From: Mesorhizobium sp. B2-1-8
GTDB lineage: Bacteria; Pseudomonadota; Alphaproteobacteria; Rhizobiales; Rhizobiaceae
Assembly: GCF_006442545.2 (NCBI RefSeq)
Contig: NZ_CP083952.1
Span: 5,123,501-5,187,500, forward strand
Direction: 5' to 3'
DNA: 64,000 nt
Part shown: positions 25,399-33,595 of the stretch, in pieces
Numbering within the stretch: the stretch's first letter is position 1
Layout: the number at the start of each line of letters is the position of its first letter
Notes under the pieces: model-generated
Told to the model about the DNA's origin: nothing
The model's database searches: none
Seen by the model: the letters and a program-made list of their open reading frames with translations, nothing else
Program-made: the position numbers and the translations under genes

Positions 25399-25675
25399 TA
25401 CAGTCACTCCCATACCAGGCGGGAGCATTACAAGGCCTCAGGCGTCCCCCTTCCGCAACTGGATACCGGCTGCGGCAGGGGTTCGCAAGCGAATGTCCGG
25501 GTACAAACGTAAATGGACAAGTCCGTCGTTATATAATCCAGTATACCTTGTGCTTCCGAGCAAGTTTTCGCTTCGGCAGATTTCCAATTCCGAACTTTAC
25601 CAGAATAATTCTGGGCTCTTGCAGACATGTCGACTGTGATAGATGCTGCCTCTCGGCCTCGGGAGGGGCTAGAGG

Positions 25676-26176
25676 ATGAAAATCAAGGAGTGGATGGCGC
25701 TGGGCGCCATTGCGGCACTTTGCGGCTGTCAGACGAGCAATCAAGCTGATTACATGCAGATTGGCTATGGGCCAAGTTTCGATGTCGCCCATGCCCAATG
25801 CGAACTGCAAAAGGGTTCGGCTGACCAAGGCTATATTGCCATGGGATCACCCGGCTTTGTCGCGGGTGCCGGAATTGGCAACGCTCTCGGCAACTTGGCT
25901 GCCGAAGAGCAGTACATGAAGAACTGCCTCATCCTGAGCGGATGGAAACGTGCGCCTCACGGTCAAGGAGCCGCCGCCGCAGCAGCCGTTGCAAGTGGCG
26001 CGCCTCCGACACCCTATGGGATAGCCCGCGCACCTGGCAGCTGGATCAACACGGCTCTGCTGGACTGGTCGGACACCAACAACAAGTGCGTCGCCGGTGA
26101 CAAAGCTGCGTGTGCTATTCGCGCGAAACTTGGCGCGAAACTGCACGCCGCCGGCATCAGCCCGTCCCCAGTTTAG
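25676..26176 (+). CDS. putative lipoprotein
   Basis: The 166-aa protein has a lipoprotein signal: MKIKEWMALGAIAALCGCQT with lipobox LCGC (Cys at residue 18). The mature part contains two further cysteine pairs (AQCELQKGS, MKNCLILSGW; NNKCVAGDKAACAIR) and an Ala-rich linker (QGAAAAAAVASG). Outer- or inner-membrane anchoring in the periplasm is expected. It is followed after 10 nt by another lipoprotein gene, suggesting an operon. Family not recognised by name. Confidence 0.7.
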   Translation: MKIKEWMALGAIAALCGCQTSNQADYMQIGYGPSFDVAHAQCELQKGSADQGYIAMGSPGFVAGAGIGNALGNLAAEEQYMKNCLILSGWKRAPHGQGAAAAAAVASGAPPTPYGIARAPGSWINTALLDWSDTNNKCVAGDKAACAIRAKLGAKLHAAGISPSPV

Positions 26177-26186
26177 AGGGTCGACA

Positions 26187-26573
26187 ATGCGGCTTTATCC
26201 TACCACATGCGTCGGCATCGCCCTAGCTTTGAGCGGATGCGGCGCCGACTATCTCAACAACTATGACACCGTGACATTGGCGGCCGGCGATGCGAACCGT
26301 ACGAACAGCCTCTCGCAGACCGTCGACCCTTTCAATCCGAACACCCGGAATACGCACATTGAGGGCGACGGCCAGCGAATAGCAGGTGTTCAACAATTTC
26401 GGGGAACAACCCTGGCGCCCGCCCAACCGCCCGGCATCGTGGTGAATGTAGGCGCGAACGACCAACATCCCTGCGACCTTCGAACACAAACTGACAGCGC
26501 TGACAGGGCGTGCGGCGAGCGATCTGCCGAGGCGAAGCCAGGCGGCCGTACCGGCCACGAAACGGACTACTAG
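26187..26573 (+). CDS. putative lipoprotein, pilus-assembly-like
   Basis: From the ATG at 26187 (GAGGGTCGAC upstream) the 128-aa product starts MRLYPTTCVGIALALSGCGA with lipobox LSGC. The middle, DYLNNYDTVTLAAGDANRTN then TVDPFNPNTRNTHIEGDGQR, resembles small lipoproteins encoded in rhizobial Cpa/Tad pilus loci. The C-terminal part is low-complexity and polar. A Flp-pilin fragment lies 1.5 kb downstream, which weakly supports a former pilus link. Confidence 0.6.
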   Translation: MRLYPTTCVGIALALSGCGADYLNNYDTVTLAAGDANRTNSLSQTVDPFNPNTRNTHIEGDGQRIAGVQQFRGTTLAPAQPPGIVVNVGANDQHPCDLRTQTDSADRACGERSAEAKPGGRTGHETDY

Positions 26574-26599
26574 CGCGCACGGCCGATTTTGACATAAGC

Positions 26600-26827
26600 T
26601 ACAAGATCCACTGGCGATGCTGCCATCGCGGTGCCGCATCGCCTCCGCGATCACTTCGAAGACGCTGCCGACTTCCTCTTAAATCGCGGCTACCGCGATG
26701 CCCTGTCGGTCCGCAGCTTCCATCACCTGGTTAACCAGATCGTTTATCGTGGCCGGGTCTTCGGTCACCGGATACGGCAGATGCTCTGCCATCCATCGAT
26801 CGAAGAAATTGGCGCCGCGTGTGCTCA
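26600..26827 (-). pseudogene. DUF768-type protein with in-frame stop
   Basis: The ATG at 26827 gives MSTRGANFFDRWMAEHLPYP, VTEDPATINDLVNQVMEAAD and RQGIAVAAI, then TAA. The same frame continues EEVGSVFEVIAEAMRHRDGS. The pattern is that of the intact DUF768 gene at 28207-28428 (MSARGIDFLHEWIANNIPE... EEVDSLYRTIIEAIVHHEHG). A single base change would explain the stop. Its promoter spacing is the same as that of the intact paralog. Confidence 0.7.
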
Positions 26828-26835
26828 TTCTTCCA

Positions 26836-26860
26836 TAAGCAGCCGGCGCATATTAGGTTC
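26836..26860 (-). promoter_or_regulatory. GGAAC-N16-GCTT element of DUF768 pseudogene
   Basis: On the minus strand GGAAC (26856-26860), 16 nt, GCTT (26836-26839), then 8 nt to the ATG. The -10 is atypical for EcfG (NGTT), but the paralog at 28437-28461 has exactly the same layout. Confidence 0.45.
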
Positions 26861-27067
26861 CGCTTATCTTGGCGCGCAGCAGCAGCTAGCGTCGAGGCCA
26901 AATCGGCGATTGCCAGAGCAATGCAGGAAAGTCGCTTTGACCCCTCGGTAGTGTTGCGCCATTGCAACCGTACGGGGGAAAACCGCGTGTCTCCACAATC
27001 GATCTACATTCCTTTAGGGAATTCGTCTGATATACTGGGGCTGAAGTCGGGCAAGGTGGGAAACCCA

Positions 27068-27748
27068 ATGAAATACATTTTGGCAGCAGCGATGCTGGGC
27101 GCCACTCTCACGTCGGCTATGGCGGCTGATGTTTTGAACGAGCTTCCGGTCGCTTCCACGTATGACTGGACCGGAGCTTATATCGGGGGCCAGATCGGTT
27201 ACGCCTGGGGCCGGGACCACATTGAGGATGAAATCCTCGGCGGAGGCTTCTCGGATTATTCGGATAGCTTCAAGGTCCGGGGCGTGACCGGCGGTGTTTT
27301 TGCCGGCTATAGTATGCAATGGGGCAACGTTGTCGGCGGCATCGAAGGCGATATCGAGGCCTCCGGAATTGTCGGCCACAATCCAGACTGGCCGTTCGGC
27401 ACCGATGACAATACCCATATCTACGCCCAAGGCTCATTGCGCGGGCGCTTGGGCTATGCCTTCGACAATTGGCTGCCCTATATCACCGGTGGTCTCGCCC
27501 TCGGGGACATTCACACGAAGTTCGAAGATGGCGCGGCAACGGATTCCGAGTCGCGCATCAAGGCCGGCTGGACCGTCGGTGCTGGCGCCGCCTATGCCTT
27601 CAACAAAAACTGGGTTGGTCAGGTCGAATACCGATACACAGACTTCGGCAAGGTTACGACTGCCACCACCAACACTGACTCGTCCTTTGTTGAGCACGAA
27701 CGCATCAAGACCAACGAGGTCAGAATCGGGATCGCTTATAAATTCTGA
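27068..27748 (+). CDS. Omp25/RopB-like outer-membrane beta-barrel
   Basis: The ATG at 27068 gives 226 aa with signal peptide MKYILAAAMLGATLTSAMAA (cleavage after MAA). The mature protein starts YDWTGAYIGGQIGYAWGRD, the typical first strand of the Omp25/31-RopB family, then eight beta-strand-like segments with Gly/aromatic alternation (VGGIEGDIEASGIVG; LRGRLGYAFDNWLPYITGG; WVGQVEYRYTDFGKV) and ends IGIAYKF with the C-terminal Phe needed for outer-membrane assembly. It is a structural surface protein, complete in length. Confidence 0.88.
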   Translation: MKYILAAAMLGATLTSAMAADVLNELPVASTYDWTGAYIGGQIGYAWGRDHIEDEILGGGFSDYSDSFKVRGVTGGVFAGYSMQWGNVVGGIEGDIEASGIVGHNPDWPFGTDDNTHIYAQGSLRGRLGYAFDNWLPYITGGLALGDIHTKFEDGAATDSESRIKAGWTVGAGAAYAFNKNWVGQVEYRYTDFGKVTTATTNTDSSFVEHERIKTNEVRIGIAYKF

Positions 27749-28027
27749 TCTCCATCAGCGTCTACCCGAGGGTAGCTTCCGCGATCACACCATGTCCTTT
27801 TGAGGTAGATTAGCCGATTGGCATATGCGGCGGACCTCGGTTCGCCAGGCCGGCGTCAAATTCAGGCAATTCTCCCCAACGAGAGGCGCCGGCCACCCAC
27901 ATCTTGCTCATTCTTTCCGGAAATCCTGAAGCGAGGCATGGCGCAAATCCTCCTCGCCCCGGAGGTGCTTCACCCTGCCAATGATCCCGGGTTGACCCAT
28001 TGGGTCGCCGGCCGCTTCATGCCGCAG

Positions 28028-28129
28028 TGGATCGCGCTTGCCATCATCACCGGAGCAGGCGCCCTCGGAAATTCAATCAACGCCAAGTTCAAGGCGGTCG
28101 GCACTACGCTCAACAGCAGCGGTTCGTGA
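28028..28129 (+). pseudogene. Flp/Fap pilin, C-terminal remnant
   Basis: Codons WIALAIITGAGALGNSINAK FKAVGTTLNSSGS end at a TGA; a GLIAALIAVxIITxxxxLG-type hydrophobic helix followed by a short hydrophilic tail is the end of Flp/Fap-type pilins. The GAxAIEYGLIAALI start is absent. No other tad/cpa genes are present in the window. Confidence 0.45.
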
Positions 28130-28206
28130 TCGCGCGCCTTTTGGCCAAAGCCTCAACATGTCTGTGAACATGATCGAAACTAGGACGCGAAGGCCCCCCG
28201 CCGCCG

Positions 28207-28428
28207 TCATTCAGGCCGACCATGTTCGTGATGCACTATCGCTTCGATGATGGTGCGGTAGAGGCTGTCCACTTCCTCGTCGAGCTCGACCCGCTTGATG
28301 CCGAACGCCTTGGCATCCGCAATTAGCTTATCGGTAAGTTCATCCACGCAGATGACGTCTGGTTTCGCCGTCTCGGGGATGTTGTTCGCGATCCATTCAT
28401 GCAGGAAATCGATGCCACGCGCGCTCAT
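28207..28428 (-). CDS. DUF768 family protein
   Basis: This 73-aa protein starts MSARGIDFLHEWIANNIPET and ends VDSLYRTIIEAIVHHEHGRP. The MSxRGxxFLxxWIANNIP opening and the acidic central helix (LTDKLIADAKAFGIKRVELD) identify the DUF768 family, which I associate almost exclusively with Mesorhizobium. It is soluble, likely all-helical, and of unknown function. No ribosome site lies upstream; instead a GGAAC-N16-GCTT element ends 8 nt before the ATG, suggesting a leaderless transcript. Confidence 0.8.
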   Translation of the reverse strand: MSARGIDFLHEWIANNIPETAKPDVICVDELTDKLIADAKAFGIKRVELDEEVDSLYRTIIEAIVHHEHGRPE

Positions 28429-28436
28429 TGAATCAT

Positions 28437-28461
28437 AAGCTCGATCTGCGGTTTCGGTTCC
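28437..28461 (-). promoter_or_regulatory. GGAAC-N16-GCTT element of DUF768 gene
   Basis: On the minus strand GGAAC (28457-28461), 16 nt, GCTT (28437-28440), 8 nt to the ATG. It is identical in spacing to the element at 26836-26860. Confidence 0.45.
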
Positions 28462-28518
28462 GGGCCCGTATATTAGCCTCCGCTTGACGAAGCTGTTGCC
28501 CGCCCCAGACTCATGGGC

Positions 28519-28827
28519 ATGGCGAAGGTCATCAACATCGGCGATGAGGTCGCAATTACCGCCACTGTTCGGCGGCGCGTCACCGAGGACCGCGTGAGCG
28601 TTTCAATCCCGTCCTACGGCCAGCCGCATTTCGATTGTCGACGAACAACAGAGGTGACGAAGGGCCAGCACATCGAGCTGATTGGCAACGTCACCCACCT
28701 ACTCGACAAGAACCGCGTGACGGTGAACCTGGGCATTCCCGTCACCGTCGATGCCGCTGTCGTCAGGCTGGTGAACGCCTACAAGCCGCCGACGAGAAAG
28801 AAGCCGGTGGTGGACAAGCCAACCTAA
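28519..28827 (+). CDS. conserved rhizobial hypothetical, beta-rich
   Basis: A 102-aa protein from the ATG at 28519 (an ATG at 28513 is also possible). MAKVINIGDEVAITATVRRR opens a sequence of alternating strands (RVSVSIPSYGQPHFDC; KGQHIELIGNVTHLL; RVTVNLGIPVTVDAAVVRLV) suggesting a small beta-barrel, with a Lys/Pro-rich basic tail (KPPTRKKPVVDKPT). OB-fold-like nucleic acid binding would fit, but no motif proves it. I recall homologs in mesorhizobia without assigned function. Confidence 0.65.
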   Translation: MAKVINIGDEVAITATVRRRVTEDRVSVSIPSYGQPHFDCRRTTEVTKGQHIELIGNVTHLLDKNRVTVNLGIPVTVDAAVVRLVNAYKPPTRKKPVVDKPT

Positions 28828-28865
28828 GGCACGCTCCCATCTGCAAAGGGACCGCAATAATTCCG

Positions 28866-28890
28866 GGAACTTTTACCATGGCGGGATGTT
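28866..28890 (+). promoter_or_regulatory. EcfG-type promoter of zinc-finger-like gene
   Basis: GGAAC (28866-28870), 16 nt, TGTT (28887-28890), then 9 nt to the ATG at 28900. Same layout as at 13614-13638 and 15701-15725. Confidence 0.65.
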
Positions 28891-28899
28891 GCTGGCCCC

Positions 28900-29094
28900 A
28901 TGACGAAGCTTTCAGACCTTGGCCTCCCGATTCCCGGCAAGCGGCACGACGGCGAGCCCTCCGATGAGGACGGCCATTTCTATAAGTGCAAGATCTGCGG
29001 CCAGCCGGTCGACATGCGCGACCTGCGCCAGGTAATGTGGCACGAGCAGCCTAGGCACGAGCGGCTGAAGCCCGAAGTCGTCAAACGCTCCTGA
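28900..29094 (+). CDS. small C2H2 zinc-finger-like protein
   Basis: The 64-aa protein starts MTKLSDLGLPIPGKRHDGEP and contains FYKCKICGQPVDMRDLRQVM then WHEQPRHERLKPEV: C-x2-C-x14-H-x4-H. It is the cleanest of five related copies in the window. The shared core DMRDLRQ just before the first His is basic and acidic by turns and probably caps the zinc loop. There is no ribosome site; the promoter element ends 9 nt before the ATG. Confidence 0.78.
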   Translation: MTKLSDLGLPIPGKRHDGEPSDEDGHFYKCKICGQPVDMRDLRQVMWHEQPRHERLKPEVVKRS

Positions 29095-29194
29095 AACGCA
29101 AAAAGCCCGCCGGGCCGGAGCCAGCGGCTCAACGACCAGAATGGTTGCTCACAGCCGGTGAACCGCCCTATGATCGGCAGGGGTTGGGAATAAG

Positions 29195-29806
29195 ATGGCG
29201 CCAAGGTTCATAGCAAAACAGCTTTCCTGGCCGGCTGGTATCGCCGGCTGGCTCGTCCGAGCTGGTATGAACCGGGGAAACGCCCGGCTGAACGACTTCG
29301 CTCTCGATCAATTACAGATTGTTCCGGAAGATCGAGTGCTGGAAGTCGGATTCGGCGGCGGCGCAGCAGTGCAGCGCCTTCTCCGTGGCGCGTCATTCGT
29401 CTGCGGTTTTGATCGCTCTCGCGATGTGGTGAGCGCTGCCGCTCGCCAGTTTGCCGATGCGGTGCGCGCCGGACGAGCCGAGTTTCACGTCGGGGCGGTT
29501 GAAAAGCTGCCCTTGCCGGATGCAACATTCGACAAAGCCCTCAGCGTCCACACAGTATACTTCTGGCAAAGCCTGAAAGCCGGATCTGCTGAGTTGGCAC
29601 GAGTTCTCAGGCCCGGCGGGCGGATCGTTTTGGGCTTCCTTCCCAAGGCGCATATGGACCGGATGAACATGCCAGCAGATATCTTCACCCCACGTGAGCC
29701 GGACGAGATCACAGCTGCTCTGCAAGGTGTGGGGTTCAGCGAGACGGAGGTTCGAAAACGGAACTCGGAGACGGCATGGGCCGTCGCGACAGGTATACGA
29801 AACTGA
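29195..29806 (+). CDS. class I SAM-dependent methyltransferase
   Basis: The 203-aa protein contains DRVLEVGFGGGAAVQRLLRG (motif I, about residues 46-65), VCGFDRSRDVVSAAARQFAD with the ribose-binding Asp, LPLPDATFDKALSVHTVYFW and LARVLRPGGRIVLGFLPK. This is the textbook UbiE/Methyltransf_11 order. The N-terminal 40 residues (SWPAGIAGWLVRAGMNRGNA) form helices typical of small-molecule methyltransferases. The substrate is not predictable. It appears monocistronic and complete. Confidence 0.82.
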   Translation: MAPRFIAKQLSWPAGIAGWLVRAGMNRGNARLNDFALDQLQIVPEDRVLEVGFGGGAAVQRLLRGASFVCGFDRSRDVVSAAARQFADAVRAGRAEFHVGAVEKLPLPDATFDKALSVHTVYFWQSLKAGSAELARVLRPGGRIVLGFLPKAHMDRMNMPADIFTPREPDEITAALQGVGFSETEVRKRNSETAWAVATGIRN

Positions 29807-29840
29807 GCTGTCCGCGTGCGGAGCGCTGCGACAACAAAAA

Positions 29841-29867
29841 AGCCCGCCACCTTTCGGCAGTGGGCGA
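29841..29867 (+). terminator. weak hairpin after methyltransferase gene
   Basis: A run of A, then AGCCCGCCAC, a CTTTCGG loop and GTGGGCG. The stem is imperfect and no T-tract follows, so it may be a decayed terminator. Confidence 0.3.
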
Positions 29868-29938
29868 TTCTGGAGTGTGCTGGTATCAACCAGCGTAGTG
29901 TCAACTACTCCGAATAGATTGGTTGCCCGGTTTGTGCT

Positions 29939-30112
29939 ATGATTCGAGCCGCGGGAAAGAAGCAAAAACGCGTCACCGAACCTGTCGCCGATCGCGAGTT
30001 TACGGCCGAAGCTGATTACTATGCTCGCAAGTTCGGCCTCACCCGAGACGAGGCCCAGAGCATCCTTGACGAAGCCAGCCGCCGATCCAGCCCCCAACCG
30101 CAACGACTATAG
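29939..30112 (+). CDS. DUF3606-like small protein, 57 aa
   Basis: The ATG at 29939 opens MIRAAGKKQKRVTEPVADRE and continues FTAEADYYARKFGLTRDEAQ SILDEASRR before a polar tail. The segment YYARKFGLTRDEAQSILDEA fits the DUF3606 pattern (YW...fGvs.eeL..AV..vG). The basic N-terminus and helix-turn-helix-like core might bind nucleic acid; unproven. Its 3' end overlaps the acyltransferase start region, so the two may be translationally coupled. Confidence 0.55.
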   Translation: MIRAAGKKQKRVTEPVADREFTAEADYYARKFGLTRDEAQSILDEASRRSSPQPQRL

Positions 30113-32066
30113 ACACGACATCGATGGACTGCGTGCCGTAGCGGTGATCGCCGTCATGCTGTTTCATTTCGGCGTGCCCGGCCTTGCCGGCGGGTTCGTC
30201 GGGGTAGATATCTTCTTTGTAATCTCGGGCTACTTGATCACCGGTATACTTGTTGGGCCGAAACGCCTCTCTGTCGCCGAATTCTATGGTCGGCGCGTGC
30301 GCCGCATACTTCCGGCGATGTTGCTGGTAATTGCCGTATCCCTCATCGCCGGATGGTTTCTGCTCCTGCCGGGTGATTATGATAGCCTAGGGAAAAGCGC
30401 CGCCTATTCCTCAGTCGGGTTTGGGAACTATTACTTTCTCTGGAACACGGGCTATTTCGACCGCGAGGCCGCCCTACAGCCGCTACTGCATCTTTGGTCT
30501 CTCGGTGTTGAAGAGCAGTTTTACCTCGTGTGGCCAGCTCTGATGCTTGCCCTCAGCCGTATTTCGCGCGGTCGGCCGACTATTGCGGTCGTCGCAATCA
30601 GCTTGGTGGCGATCGTCAGCTTTTCGACAGCGGTTCATTTGGTCGCCACCGATCCCAAACAGGCATTTTATGCCCCCTTCAGCAGGGCATGGGAATTGGC
30701 TGTCGGTGGAATCCTGGTCTTTGTTCCTTTGCCACGGCGTTCATCCGTCGATTGGTTAGGTTGCCTGGGCTTGATTATCATTGTGCTGAGCATCCTTCGC
30801 TTGTCGCCGGACGATGCGTTCCCCGGAGTGAATGCACTGGCTCCAGTTTTTGGCGCCGCGTTGCTGGTTTGGCGCCGCTCGCCATCGCCAGTCACCGCCG
30901 CACTGTCGTTCTCGCCGCTACGTTTCACGGGCAAAATCTCGTACAGCCTGTATCTCTGGCATTGGCCGATCCTTGTTTTCTTCCGTCAATATGCCGACGG
31001 TACTCTACCGACGGCGATCGAGACCGGAACAGTCTTCCTATTCACGTTTTTGGCCGCCACGCTCTCATGGCGCTACATCGAGGAGCCCGTACGTCGCCTC
31101 CAGCCTATGCCGTTGAAAGCAATCACCGCCGGAGCCGCCGCAGCTTTGATGGTCGCATGGAGTGGCAACGCGATCTCGCAAGCTGGCGGGTTTACCAGCA
31201 GGGTTTCCGATGATGCCTTGGCAATGCGCAGCCTTAAGGTGATGTGGGATTGGCCATGTCCGCAGACGGTCAACATCCCTGAACTCCGCGTTACCTACTG
31301 CGCGTTCGGAGCTCCTTGGGTGACAGCCAAGCACCACGGTATACTCTGGGGTGACAGCCATGCTGACCATCTTGCCCCGCTAATTGATGTTGTCGGCCAG
31401 CTGGAAGATACGGCATTTTTTCTGTACGAACCCTGCCCTGCGGCGCTCGGCGAGCGCATCTATCGCAACTTTCCCGAGGCGCCCAACTACAAGGACCGCT
31501 GTGCGTCATCGCAGAAAGCAGCCATCAACATGCTACGCCTGCGGCCTGACGTTGATGTCGTGGTTCTGGCCGCCGCTTGGTCTGGACTGCAATTCACCGA
31601 TATCGTTGCTGCCGATGGACATCAGGCTGACAAGGTTTCATTGGTGCGCGAGGGTTTGCAAATGCTCCTTCCAGAGATTGCCGCGGCCAATCGACGGATC
31701 ACAATTGTTGCTCCAACGCCAGGGCCCGCCGAGGATCTGACTTCTTGCGCTGTTAACAAGGAAAGTAACCTTCTCAGGCGTCGATGCTCGACCGAGATGA
31801 ACAGCAAATGGGCCACATCGGTGCGTCGACCGATTACCTCGGCCCTCAAATCGCTGGCAGCGGAGAACAATTTATCGTTCGTTGATCCGGGTCCTGGGAT
31901 GTGCCCAAATGATCAATGCACAACTTACATCAACGGTGAGTTCATCTACCGGGATGCCTCACATCTGCGACGGAATTTGCGGACTCAGACGAAGGAAGCG
32001 CTTGCGAAGATGATTGGCTTGGACGCCATAGCAGAACGAGCCAAACAGCCAGCTCCAGCAAGCTAG
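30066..32066 (+). CDS. OafA/YrhL-type acyltransferase with SGNH domain
   Basis: From the TTG at 30066 the product is 666 aa; an ATG at 30021 is the alternative but lies deeper in the overlapping gene. YRHDIDGLRAVAVIAVMLFH carries the catalytic His/Arg region of acyltransferase-3, followed by ten or so membrane helices to about residue 365. The C-terminal periplasmic SGNH domain shows ILWGDSHADHLAPLIDVV (GDSH block) and YRDASHLRRN (Asp-x-x-His). Such enzymes O-acetylate LPS O-antigen or exopolysaccharide. It is complete; the target is probably a surface glycan of this strain. Confidence 0.88.
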   Translation: MTKPAADPAPNRNDYRHDIDGLRAVAVIAVMLFHFGVPGLAGGFVGVDIFFVISGYLITGILVGPKRLSVAEFYGRRVRRILPAMLLVIAVSLIAGWFLLLPGDYDSLGKSAAYSSVGFGNYYFLWNTGYFDREAALQPLLHLWSLGVEEQFYLVWPALMLALSRISRGRPTIAVVAISLVAIVSFSTAVHLVATDPKQAFYAPFSRAWELAVGGILVFVPLPRRSSVDWLGCLGLIIIVLSILRLSPDDAFPGVNALAPVFGAALLVWRRSPSPVTAALSFSPLRFTGKISYSLYLWHWPILVFFRQYADGTLPTAIETGTVFLFTFLAATLSWRYIEEPVRRLQPMPLKAITAGAAAALMVAWSGNAISQAGGFTSRVSDDALAMRSLKVMWDWPCPQTVNIPELRVTYCAFGAPWVTAKHHGILWGDSHADHLAPLIDVVGQLEDTAFFLYEPCPAALGERIYRNFPEAPNYKDRCASSQKAAINMLRLRPDVDVVVLAAAWSGLQFTDIVAADGHQADKVSLVREGLQMLLPEIAAANRRITIVAPTPGPAEDLTSCAVNKESNLLRRRCSTEMNSKWATSVRRPITSALKSLAAENNLSFVDPGPGMCPNDQCTTYINGEFIYRDASHLRRNLRTQTKEALAKMIGLDAIAERAKQPAPAS

Positions 32067-32169
32067 GGTATGATTTTCAGCCAGCGGGCAGTTCAGATGG
32101 GACGGCCGCAGGGTTCTAGGCGGCCGGCTTCCCAACCCTTTTGTCTGTCATATGTTCCAGCAGCCGGCA

Positions 32170-32617
32170 TGGCCGGCAACAGGGCAGCGACATGCTTACC
32201 TCGCGCGATGTTCTGGTGATCGACGAGGCGGGCATGGTCGGCACGCGCCAGTTGGAGCGCGTGCTGTCCCATGCCGCCGAGGCAGGCGCAAAAGTGGTGC
32301 TGGTCGGCGATCCGCAGCAGTTGCAAGCCATTGAGGCGGGTGCGGCGTTCCGGTCGGTCCACGAACGTCATGGCGGCGTCGAGATCGGCGAGGTCCGCCG
32401 CCAACGGGAAGACTGGCAGCGCGACGCCACGCGCGATTTGGCGATCGGCAGGACCGGAGCTGCGATTCGGGCCTTTGACACTCATGGCATGGTCCATGCC
32501 GCCCAGACGCGGGAACACGCACGCAACGATCTGATCGACCGCTGGGACCGCGACCGGCAGGCATCGCCTAACCGCAGCCGCATCATTCTCACCCACACCA
32601 ATGACGAGGTTCGCATG
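32170..32617 (+). pseudogene. TraA relaxase/helicase internal fragment
   Basis: In-frame codons give LTSRDVLVIDEAGMVGTRQL (Walker B and motif II of the RecD-like helicase), VVLVGDPQQLQAIEAGAAFR (motif III) and RIILTHTNDEVR. This is the central part of rhizobial plasmid-type TraA. The relaxase domain and the Walker A region are missing upstream, and everything after DEVR downstream. It signals an earlier integrative-conjugative or plasmid insertion. Confidence 0.78.
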
Positions 32618-32623
32618 GCTGGA

Positions 32624-32743
32624 TCACGCGGAGAAACCGCCTTCCATTTCCAGCGGCTCATGACCCGGCTCCCGATTGAGCTGCCGGATATCATATCGAC
32701 CAACTTGACCACAGATTGGACAGACGTAGGGGTCGTGTCCCAT
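32624..32743 (-). pseudogene. shortened zinc-finger-like paralog
   Basis: Minus-strand codons from an ATG at 32743 read MGHDPYVCPICGQVGRYDIR then QLNREPGHEPLEMEGGFSA. It keeps CPIC, the GQ...DIRQL core and the second His (EPGHEPLE), but lacks three residues and the first zinc His of the C-x2-C-x14-H-x4-H pattern. The N-terminal MTKLSxLG part is not found. Zinc binding is therefore doubtful and no GGAAC element is upstream. Confidence 0.5.
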
Positions 32744-32886
32744 CGAGTGGTGTAGCTGGCGGTTACGAAGCCGCTCGCGAGCGCGCCGTTAGTAGCGCTG
32801 TAGCGAGTGAGCGGGGTGTCGGTGGTCATCGGCGTTTTCCGGTAGGGTTTGGTTGTTGACGCCACCCCATTTCGGAAGGACCACCG

Positions 32887-33063
32887 ATGACCGACGACAT
32901 GATGAACCTGCGCACGCTCGTGGAGAAGACCCCGGATGCCGATCTGCTGCGCGAGATGATCGGCTTTGCCGCCGAGCGGCTGATGGAAATGGAGGTGGGC
33001 GCGGCCACCGGCGCCGGCTATGGCGAGAAGAACCCGCTGCGGCTCGCCCAGCGCAACGGCTAA
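32887..33063 (+). pseudogene. IS256-family transposase, N-terminal remnant
   Basis: The ATG at 32887 opens [40 protein letters not shown] then [18 protein letters not shown] and a stop. This is the exact start of rhizobial IS256-type (Mutator) transposases, which normally run to about 400 aa. The sequence after codon 58 is unrelated. Confidence 0.78.
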
Positions 33064-33595
33064 GGGACACGATCCGTAGGCCGTCACACAGTCGCGGGCT
33101 CGTGGCGATCGACCAGCGCCAGCAAAGCTACCGATCAGACTCCGAACGAGGCGGGCACCTCCGGTGTGCACAGCCCGTGATCTGGTTGAACTGCTCGGCA
33201 TGGGCGATCTGAACGTTTGCGCGAAGCCCTGCTGCTGAACCGCACTTCAAACTCTGAGACCGAACAGATGCACTTCAAGCCAATTGCTATTCCTGTGAGA
33301 ATCGCCTCTTTTTCTCCAAGGACCAATCGCAACGCAGTTTGCTGAATCCATGGTCCCCAATCTTGAAGGCGACCGGCGTCTGCCCCGCCCCCCCGACCGG
33401 CGTCGGTCGCCTCACTCTTCGGGCAGGTTCAACTGTAGCTAAGTTTCGGACTAGCTGCTCCTAGTCGCGAGCAGTGACGGAGTACCCGTTGCCGTTAACG
33501 CAGGTTAATGCGCCGGACGGACGACGCATGCGAAGGTGACGTTGGTGGCTCCGACTCGACTCTTTGGTTAGACGTCGGACCAGAGAGAGAAACCA
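33064..33595. other. no gene seen, one hairpin
   Basis: No supported frame. A perfect 9-bp inverted repeat AGGCGACCG (33368-33376) / CGGTCGCCT (33404-33412) encloses a C-rich loop with the direct repeat GACCGGCGTC; its role is unclear. Confidence 0.4.
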
